This document shows, piece after piece, positions 15,989 to 22,001 of a stretch of DNA of 38,768 bases. The notes under the pieces were generated by a model. The model was not told the origin of the DNA. It worked only from the letters and a program-made list of their open reading frames with translations, and searched no databases. The DNA lies in NCBI GenBank assembly GCA_015057825.1, contig SVDN01000020.1:1-38768 (forward strand), given 5' to 3'. Source of the DNA: Lachnospiraceae bacterium. GTDB lineage: Bacteria > Bacillota > Clostridia > Lachnospirales > Lachnospiraceae. Within the stretch, counting starts at the first letter, position 1. Every line of letters begins with the position of its first letter. The position numbers and the translations under genes were made by a program.

Positions 15989-16849
15989 CTAGAGGGTGCT
16001 AAATCCCACTTTTTCGAATATTTCTTTGGATTCATCCGTCTGTAAAAAGGCAAGAAAATCCTTTGCCAAATCGGGATTTTTTGAAATATTAAGCACTGCA
16101 GCCGGATAAATTACCTGTCCGCACATTTCTTTTGTTGCGCTGTCTACGCTTTCAAGTCCGGCGGAAAATGCATCGGTGGCATAAACCACTCCGCAGTCTA
16201 CCAATGCTTCATCCACCTGAGTTGTTACTTCTTTAACGTTGGAGCCGTAAGTTAATACTCCTTTATCCGCAAGGCTTGATTCTTCCAGTCCGAAGTAAGC
16301 AAATATTTTTTGCGTATACTGGCCTACCGGTACATCCTCATTTCCCATGGCCATTTTGATGTTGCCTGCATTTAATGCATTTGCCAAATCACTAAAGGAA
16401 TTGATTCCCGCAGGGTTGCCTTCGGGCACCACCAATACCACCTTGTTTTCAAGAAGATTAAGTCTCGTTCCTTGAAGCACAAAATCAAGACTGTCGGGAT
16501 TCTTTTCAGCATCCGATGTTATATCGATTTGATCCATCTGCTTCGTCGCTGCCGAAATAAATATGTCGCAATATGCACCCTCTTCAATCTGAGTTTTTAG
16601 AGTTCCCGATGAATCAAATGTGTAAACCAACTTAACCCCCGGATTTTCAGCCTCGTAGAGCTCTTTAATCTCATTTAAAGTTTCCGTCATGGAAGCAGCG
16701 GCAAATACAAACAATTCCGTCTTTGCTTCTGCTTTACTCTCTGTTTCTTTTTCTTCGTTTTCTGCCTTCCCGCAACCTGCAATCATTGTGCTTGCGGCGA
16801 TTGCCGATAATGCAACAATCGCAAATTTCTTAAAATAATTTCTTTTCAT
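15989..16849 (-). CDS. modA: molybdate-binding lipoprotein ModA
   Basis: ModA captures molybdate (or tungstate) outside the membrane. The 286-residue protein has a lipoprotein signal with lipobox IAGC. The mature part opens with a Glu/Lys-rich linker and 'ELFVFAAASMTETLNEI', whose FAAAS loop binds the oxyanion, and continues with 'FDSSGTLKTQIEEGA' and 'GVVYATDA'. The start is uncertain: the frame is open from a TTG at 16861, but the ATG at 16849 gives the normal signal peptide. AAAAGG abuts that ATG, which is too close for efficient use, so GGA further upstream or leader control may matter. It is first in the molybdenum operon. Confidence 0.93.
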   Translation of the reverse strand: MKRNYFKKFAIVALSAIAASTMIAGCGKAENEEKETESKAEAKTELFVFAAASMTETLNEIKELYEAENPGVKLVYTFDSSGTLKTQIEEGAYCDIFISAATKQMDQIDITSDAEKNPDSLDFVLQGTRLNLLENKVVLVVPEGNPAGINSFSDLANALNAGNIKMAMGNEDVPVGQYTQKIFAYFGLEESSLADKGVLTYGSNVKEVTTQVDEALVDCGVVYATDAFSAGLESVDSATKEMCGQVIYPAAVLNISKNPDLAKDFLAFLQTDESKEIFEKVGFSTL

Positions 16850-16865
16850 CCTTTTGTCCAAAATA

Positions 16866-17040
16866 AAGAGAGCCCGTTTAAATAAACGGACTCCCGTATT
16901 AGCATAATTATGTACTAAAATCTATGTCCGCCCTCTTTTCAATAATGGAAGGCTGTTTGGTTTCCCGCCCAACCCCGGGTTGGTTTCCCAACCGGCCCAA
17001 ACTTCATGGCTATCGCTTTAGAAGAATAGGCTCGAGAACT
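16866..17040 (-). promoter_or_regulatory. structured modA leader, candidate Moco riboswitch
   Basis: The minus-strand leader of modA folds into clear elements. GTTTGG/CCAAAC arms (16997-17002 and 16955-16960) enclose a GGTTGG-GAAA-CCAACC tetraloop hairpin (16978-16993). Then comes GCCTTC/GAGGGC (16948-16953 and 16930-16935), and finally the terminator-like hairpin at 16870-16893. A structured leader ahead of modA, in an operon that makes and uses Moco, fits the Moco RNA motif (a molybdenum/tungsten cofactor riboswitch class). I could not check its consensus residue by residue. Confidence 0.45.
16870..16893 (-). terminator. leader terminator before modA
   Basis: An 11-bp stem with one wobble pair (minus-strand GAGTCCGTTTA and TAAACGGGCTC, loop TT) is followed by TCTCTTTATTTT and ends about 20 bases before the modA ATG. 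Its place suggests attenuation controlled by the upstream leader structure. Confidence 0.65.
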
Positions 17041-17105
17041 GTCGTAAGCTGTCACTTTAGTGACTGATTGCTTGCGACCCGGCGACATTTCACGAAGTGA
17101 AATGT
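17041..17105 (-). terminator. two hairpins after the carbamoyltransferase gene
   Basis: On the minus strand a perfect hairpin with TTCG-type loop (ACATTTCAC/GTGAAATGT, 17085-17105) is followed by a nested hairpin: GTCGCAAGC/GCTTACGAC outside, GTCACT/AGTGAC inside (17041-17078). Neither has a clear U-tract, so they may be weak terminators, processing sites or the 5' part of the modA leader. Confidence 0.4.
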
Positions 17106-17125
17106 TGTATATCTATAATCTTTTA

Positions 17126-18064
17126 TTAAACTTCAGCACCCAACAAGAATGCCATTACCGCTTTTTCTGCGTGACGTCTGTTTTCTGCTTCGTCTAAAAT
17201 AAATTCCATATTTTTATCAACCACGGATTGAGAAATCTCATATCCGATGTGCATTGGCATGTCATGCATTACCTTTGCTTTTGAGCCCTCCATAAGCTCA
17301 TCGTTAATCTGATACGGAAGCATCTTTCCGACAGTTTCTTCTTTTTTCTTTGCATATGCCGGATTGTTAAAGAATTCCATATCAACCCATGTGTCCGTAT
17401 ACAAAATGTCCATGTCTCTTACATATTTGTTAAGTTCTTCTTTGGACATTGATGTATCAAGTTCAACATAGTAACCTGTTTTCTTTGCATTTTCATAAAA
17501 GTCCGCAGGCACATTTGTGTTATTATCAAGAGGCGTAAAACCGTAAAGTTTACCGATTTGCATCTTTGTAAAGAATTCAACCAAAGAATTAAATACATTG
17601 TTTTTAGCGCCGATATAAAGGAATTTAACATCCAATGAACCAAAATGCTCCATAATTGTAAGAGCATCCGCCAAAATCTGACATGGATGATAAGTACTGT
17701 CACAACCGTTGATAAAAGGTACAGTTGTCTTTTTATCAAAAAGTTTAACCATTTCATTATCAATAAGGCGACCCATAATAATGTCAACATTTCTGCCTAC
17801 ATACTGAAGCTCGCTGGTTGTGTCACCAAGTACAAAGTTTGAATCCTTGTAAAGCTGGTAGTAATATGTTCCCCCAAGCTCCGTGATACCGGTCGCAAAA
17901 GAAAGGTATGTTCTTGTTGATGTCTTTTCAAACAAAAGATATAACTTTTTACCTTCCAAAAGTTTGCTGTACTTTTTCTGATCTGCCTTGATTGTTTTTG
18001 CCATATCGAGGATTTTAAGAAGTTCTTCTTTTGTGTAACCCTCAAAATTAATCATATTTCTCAT
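17126..18064 (-). CDS. ornithine/aspartate carbamoyltransferase-family protein, atypical
   Basis: The 312-residue protein belongs to the ATCase/OTCase fold. The carbamoyl phosphate sites are intact: FEKTSTRT (STRT at 49-52) and HPCQ (126-129), the latter within 'YHPCQILADALTIMEHFG'. The second-substrate region is unusual: OTCases have HCLP there with a catalytic Cys, while this protein has HDMP (267-270) followed by MHIGYE. The amino substrate is therefore uncertain; it may be a catabolic or modified-amine carbamoyltransferase and not the arginine-pathway enzyme. The start is the ATG at 18064 with GGTGG 7 bases upstream; the frame is open to a TTG at 18121. No arginine genes are near. Confidence 0.8.
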   Translation of the reverse strand: MRNMINFEGYTKEELLKILDMAKTIKADQKKYSKLLEGKKLYLLFEKTSTRTYLSFATGITELGGTYYYQLYKDSNFVLGDTTSELQYVGRNVDIIMGRLIDNEMVKLFDKKTTVPFINGCDSTYHPCQILADALTIMEHFGSLDVKFLYIGAKNNVFNSLVEFFTKMQIGKLYGFTPLDNNTNVPADFYENAKKTGYYVELDTSMSKEELNKYVRDMDILYTDTWVDMEFFNNPAYAKKKEETVGKMLPYQINDELMEGSKAKVMHDMPMHIGYEISQSVVDKNMEFILDEAENRRHAEKAVMAFLLGAEV

Positions 18065-18107
18065 TGCATGTCCACCTTTAATGTTTAAGTATTTATCGCT
18101 AAATTTA

Positions 18108-18129
18108 GTCACCCTTTGCAAAGGGTGAC
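18108..18129. promoter_or_regulatory. perfect 22-bp palindrome upstream of the carbamoyltransferase gene
   Basis: GTCACCCTTTG joined directly to CAAAGGGTGAC is a perfect dyad with no loop. It lies 43 bases ahead of the carbamoyltransferase start and 24 bases after the kinase-like stop. The absence of a T-tract on either side favours an operator or a terminator without a U-run; not resolved. Confidence 0.45.
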
Positions 18130-18153
18130 TAATCTTTTAATTCTTTACAAACA

Positions 18154-18747
18154 TTATTTAATAATTTTCTTTGCCAACTCGATTATTCCGTCCGCAATTG
18201 TATCTGCGCTTAAGCGATCGCTGCTTATGCAAATATCGTAAGCTCTTGAATCGCCCCAATCATAGTCGCAATAGCCGTTATGATAATGTTTTCTTTCGGA
18301 ATCGATTCTCTTCATTTCGGCAGATGCCTTTTTCTCGTCAACGCCTTCGCGCTGCATTATACGTTCGATTCGTTTTTCTTTGCTGCCAAAAACGAATACC
18401 GATACCGCATTATCGTTATCTTTCAATACTTCTTCGGCGCATCTTCCCACAACCACAAAGCTTTCGCCCGCTTCGGCTTTTTCTCTTATGAAGAAAAATT
18501 GCATAAATGCCAGGTTTTCTTCCATGGAATTCGAAAGGCCTCTCATGTGACGTGTAAAGAATGGATTGCTTGGTTTTTCATCAAACTTGCTCATGATTTC
18601 CGCATTAATCTGACCTTCTTCTTCCATCTTTTTTAAGATGTTTTTATCATATAACGTTATTCCCAGTTTGCTTGAAATCTTTTCGGCAATATCAAGACCG
18701 CCGCTACCAAACTCTCTACTAACAGCTATAATAATTTGATTACCCAT
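18154..18747 (-). CDS. cytidylate kinase-like family protein
   Basis: A 197-residue P-loop protein of the cytidylate-kinase-like family, a widespread clostridial group distinct from Cmk. It starts with 'QIIIAVSREFGSGGLDIAEKI', in which the P-loop is SREFGSGG and not GxxGxGK, and continues with 'SFVVVGRCAEEVL', 'SVFVFGSKEKRIERIMQREG' and 'DSERKHYHNGYCDYDWGDSRAYD'. Members are probably nucleotide kinases, but the substrate is not established. I start at the ATG at 18747, preceded by GGAGGAG; the frame is open upstream. Leader DNA contains a TCGGAA/TTCCGA hairpin (18775-18790). Confidence 0.82.
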   Translation of the reverse strand: MGNQIIIAVSREFGSGGLDIAEKISSKLGITLYDKNILKKMEEEGQINAEIMSKFDEKPSNPFFTRHMRGLSNSMEENLAFMQFFFIREKAEAGESFVVVGRCAEEVLKDNDNAVSVFVFGSKEKRIERIMQREGVDEKKASAEMKRIDSERKHYHNGYCDYDWGDSRAYDICISSDRLSADTIADGIIELAKKIIK

Positions 18748-18867
18748 AACAGTACTCCTCCGATGCTTATGATTTCGGAACCCCTTCCGATGCGAGAATG
18801 TCAAGGAACATCCTTATGATATATAAATATACCACGAAACAAGCATGTTATGCAAATAAAAATAGGA

Positions 18868-19665
18868 TTAATCCATTAGTTTTTCCTTAGCTTCTGCATA
18901 GTTAAACACAGGTCCCTCAAGGCAGACATATGTATCGTTAATCTTGCAGTGGCCGCACTTACCCGCACCGCAGCACATTTTTCTTTCGAAGGAGACCCAG
19001 ATTTTATCATCCGTGACTCCGTGTTTTGCACACTCGAGAGCCGAAAACTTCATCATCGGAGGTGGACCGACGATTACTACATTATAATCTTCGAAACTGT
19101 CCCAAGGAATCTTATCCACATGAGCCGTAACCATTCCCTGCTCAAAGCCTTCCTCTTCGCCGTTGTCCAAAGTTGCAATCATGTTAAATTTGCCTTTAAA
19201 TTTGTTTATTTCATCTCTGAACAAAACCGCGTCGGAATTTTTAAATCCGGATATTATGTTAACCGATTTGCATACCTCCGGATGATTGTAAAAATGGTTT
19301 ATCATTGTAAGAACCGGCGCCATAGCGGTACCACCGCATATTACAACCAAATCCTTGTGTTCAAATTGTTTAACCGGAAACGCATTTCCGTATGGTCCTC
19401 TAAGGAAAATATTTTTACCCGGTTCAAGGTCAAATATGGCATGGGTTAACTGGCCAACATTTCTAATGGTAAATTCAACGTAACCCGGGCCTTTTCCGCT
19501 GGCGGAAATCGGTGCTTCACCGATTTTTGGAAGAGAAAGCATAAAGAACTGTCCGAAATCCGGATCCTTGTCGCACTCCACTCTGAAGGTGAACTCGGTT
19601 TTTGTATGCCTTATAATGCTTAAAATCTTATGAGGCTTTGTTATTAAAACATTTTCATTTTCCAT
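18868..19665 (-). CDS. AsrB-like FAD/NAD(P)-binding iron-sulfur subunit
   Basis: This 265-residue protein matches the anaerobic sulfite reductase subunit B/dihydroorotate dehydrogenase electron-transfer family. It has an FAD-binding barrel (about 20-100, 'PISASGK', 'LRGPYGNAFP'), a NAD(P)-binding half (about 105-215, 'VICGGTAMAPVLTMI', 'VVIVGPPPMM'), and a C-terminal 2Fe-2S site, CCGAGKCGHCKI...CLEGP. It should accept hydride from NAD(P)H and pass electrons to the AsrA-like partner. Its ribosome site GGAGGTG lies in the last codons of the upstream gene. There is no AsrC sulfite reductase (sirohaem) gene nearby, so sulfite is probably not the substrate. Confidence 0.9.
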   Translation of the reverse strand: MENENVLITKPHKILSIIRHTKTEFTFRVECDKDPDFGQFFMLSLPKIGEAPISASGKGPGYVEFTIRNVGQLTHAIFDLEPGKNIFLRGPYGNAFPVKQFEHKDLVVICGGTAMAPVLTMINHFYNHPEVCKSVNIISGFKNSDAVLFRDEINKFKGKFNMIATLDNGEEEGFEQGMVTAHVDKIPWDSFEDYNVVIVGPPPMMKFSALECAKHGVTDDKIWVSFERKMCCGAGKCGHCKINDTYVCLEGPVFNYAEAKEKLMD

Positions 19666-19666
19666 G

Positions 19667-21379
19667 CTATTTCACCTCCAACTTGTCTACTTCTTCTGCC
19701 AACGTGTTTATTGTATTTGAAAAATCAATATCTTCAGGACATCTGTTGATGCAACGACCGCAACCGACGCACATGTGCTCGCTTCCTCCGAATCTTGCGT
19801 TGTAGTCGTAGATTTTATGCATAGTCTTAAAACGCATCATTGTATCCGGCTGCTTTCTTGCAACGTTGCCGCCCGCAGTTTTTGAATAATCCGGCAACAT
19901 ACAAGACGACCAAATACGTTTTCTCTCACCACGACGAGAGTTTTCCTGGTTAAGATAATCCTTGGTATCAAAACAGGTGCAGGTTGGACAAACCGTGTTG
20001 CAGCCACCGCAGGAAATACATTCGTCGTTATATTTTTTCCACATATCAAGGGCAAAAACATCTTTCATATTGTCCTTTGTGATACTCGGAATTCTTACTT
20101 TAAGCTTGTTTTCCTCTACGAAGGACGGTGTATAATCTGCCTTAGTAAGGTCCTTAAAGAAATTATCAAAGTCCACATCCTTAACAAGGATTTTTATATC
20201 ATCACCGTTAAAACCAAAAGCTACGGAATAATCCTCGCTCTTGTTTGTTCCCATGCTTACGCAGTAGCATTTATCGAAAGATTCCTTGCATTCTATCAAG
20301 AAAACTTTAAGTCTGTCGCGATACTGTTTGTAGTAAACATCGCTCCAACCGCCGTTTGAAAGGAAAATATTGTCCATTCTCTTAAGGGCATTGATATCAC
20401 AGGCTCTGGCAAATACCACTATTCCTTTCGGATCCTTGTAAGTTGTTTCTTTTACGCCGTTTTCGTCAAATGAAAAGATAGTCTGGGAAATAGGATAAAT
20501 AACCTCTTTCGGTGAAAAATCCGACTGCTTGTCAAGTACCATTTCCGAAACGCTATCGATTTCCTGATAACGCACAATACCGGTTTCTTCCCCTGTTTCG
20601 GCATCTTTTGTAAATTTCGGAGCATATACCCTGTAGGACTTTTTAAGCTCTGCCAAAACTTTATCCAACTCGTCGGTCTTGCACTTATAGCTTGCTCCCG
20701 ATACGATTCCGCCGCTTTTATCATTAATTATGCGATCCAAAATATATGCATCCATACGAACAAAGCTTGATACAAGCTCTGCTGCCATTCTGTAAAATTC
20801 CGTATCCGCATTTTCTCTGACATCGATGCAAAAGGCCGGAAGCCAGTTAAGCAAGTGTTTGTTTATAAAGCTTTTCTGCTCTTCAAGACTTGGAAGCATT
20901 TCCGTCATTTCCAAGCCTTCTTCGATAAGATAGGCCATAAAGTTCATTTCCAAACTTATGTGGTCCTCAAGAATCTTATCTTCCGAGCAATCAGGTTCAA
21001 TACCCTTTGCTGCGTAAATATCGCAAATATCGCTCCATGCTTCCTGCATAACTATTTTCTTTGAGCCGGTATAAACCGATTCGTAAGGCATGGCAGCAAC
21101 GCCTTGTGCCTGCCCCGCCCCAAGAAAAGTCTTTGCATAGTCAACTGCCAAATCTTCCAAAGATTCTCCGGCATCATATTCGAAATATGCGGCAAGTCGC
21201 TCCAGCGCGGCCTTAAATCCCACTATTTCGTTTTCCTTTCTGTCGAGAGGAAGTTTAAGACCCGCAAGTTCTTTTAAGAACTCTTCATCCGCTTCCTTAC
21301 TGAAAAATCTCGCAAGGAGGATATATAGATTTTTTCGATTGTTGCTTAAGGCTTTCAGCTCGTTTTTATAATCAATCAT
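19667..21379 (-). CDS. TorD-family chaperone fused to AsrA-like iron-sulfur protein
   Basis: Two domains are joined in 570 residues. Residues 1-205 are a TorD/DmsD-type chaperone ('LYILLARFFSKEADEEF', 'LAVDYAKTFLGAG', 'MPYESVYTG', 'LEMNFMAYLIEEGL'), the family that matures molybdoenzymes. Residues about 210-570 are AsrA-like, with 'VYAPKF', 'VVFARACDINALKRMD' and two 4Fe-4S groups, CISCGGCNTVCPTC and CVGCGRCINRCPED. The product would carry electrons from the AsrB-like flavoprotein towards the molybdoenzyme while also acting as its chaperone. The start at 21379 has GGAGG 8 bases upstream and overlaps the stop of the ferredoxin gene (ATGATTGA); the longer open frame from 21526 lies within that gene. 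Confidence 0.88.
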   Translation of the reverse strand: MIDYKNELKALSNNRKNLYILLARFFSKEADEEFLKELAGLKLPLDRKENEIVGFKAALERLAAYFEYDAGESLEDLAVDYAKTFLGAGQAQGVAAMPYESVYTGSKKIVMQEAWSDICDIYAAKGIEPDCSEDKILEDHISLEMNFMAYLIEEGLEMTEMLPSLEEQKSFINKHLLNWLPAFCIDVRENADTEFYRMAAELVSSFVRMDAYILDRIINDKSGGIVSGASYKCKTDELDKVLAELKKSYRVYAPKFTKDAETGEETGIVRYQEIDSVSEMVLDKQSDFSPKEVIYPISQTIFSFDENGVKETTYKDPKGIVVFARACDINALKRMDNIFLSNGGWSDVYYKQYRDRLKVFLIECKESFDKCYCVSMGTNKSEDYSVAFGFNGDDIKILVKDVDFDNFFKDLTKADYTPSFVEENKLKVRIPSITKDNMKDVFALDMWKKYNDECISCGGCNTVCPTCTCFDTKDYLNQENSRRGERKRIWSSCMLPDYSKTAGGNVARKQPDTMMRFKTMHKIYDYNARFGGSEHMCVGCGRCINRCPEDIDFSNTINTLAEEVDKLEVK

Positions 21380-22001
21380 ACAACTTTCCTCCTTTTCCGA
21401 AAGATACTTCGTCCAATTCTTGCGGCAACACATCTTGCCAAGGTGCATTCTTAAGAATATATCTTGTTGATGGTTTGTTTCCGAAATCACGAAGTGTAAA
21501 TACATGCTCCGGACCCGCCTCGGCAATCAACTTCGATACTTCGCTTTCCGGATCGTTAATATCTCCGAAATGGAGTGCTCTGCCGGTACAATTTCTTATG
21601 CAAGCAGGCTGTTCGCCGTTTTCCCTTGCTTCCGAGCAAATGGTGCATTTATCCATCCTCTGGCGCATCGGGCTGAATGTATTTGCGTGATATGGGCAAG
21701 CCTTGTTACAGCTTTTACAACCGATACATTTTCTTGAATCAAGTCTTATTACCCCGTCTTCACGGCTCTTATAAAGAGCTCCCGTAGGACAGACTTTTAC
21801 GCAAACAGGATCTTCACACTGCTGGCACATTGTCTGTAAGAAATACATTTTAAGGTCCGGGAATTTGCCGATCGGTCCCACCTGTCTTACTTTTGTTCTG
21901 TCGGAACCAAGGTCTGTTCCGTTTTCCATTTTGCACGCCACCTGGCAGCCTTTACAGCCTATGCAGCGGTCAACTTCTACTACAAATGCTAATTGTTTCA
22001 T
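21372..22001 (-). CDS. four-cluster ferredoxin subunit, DmsB/NrfC type
   Basis: The 209-residue protein has 16 Cys in four sets typical of the electron-transfer subunit of DMSO-reductase-family enzymes: CIGCKGCQVACK, CQQCEDPVCVKVCPTGA, CIGCKSCNKACPYH and CTICSEARENGEQPACIRNCTGRAL. It should wire the molybdoenzyme to the AsrA-like protein. It has no Tat or Sec signal, so it acts in the cytoplasm. The start ATG (22001) shares its first base with the stop TAA of the catalytic gene, and GGAGGTG is 8 bases upstream, so expression is coupled. Confidence 0.93.
   Translation of the reverse strand: MKQLAFVVEVDRCIGCKGCQVACKMENGTDLGSDRTKVRQVGPIGKFPDLKMYFLQTMCQQCEDPVCVKVCPTGALYKSREDGVIRLDSRKCIGCKSCNKACPYHANTFSPMRQRMDKCTICSEARENGEQPACIRNCTGRALHFGDINDPESEVSKLIAEAGPEHVFTLRDFGNKPSTRYILKNAPWQDVLPQELDEVSFGKGGKLYD

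Noticed and set aside
18868-21379. Anaerobic sulfite reductase AsrABC
   Set aside because: AsrA- and AsrB-like parts are present, but there is no AsrC. The module is coupled to a molybdoenzyme, and the AsrA part is fused to a TorD domain.
21380-21526. Longer N-terminus for the TorD-AsrA protein
   Set aside because: The extension lies wholly within the ferredoxin gene and lacks a ribosome site; GGAGG supports the start at 21379.
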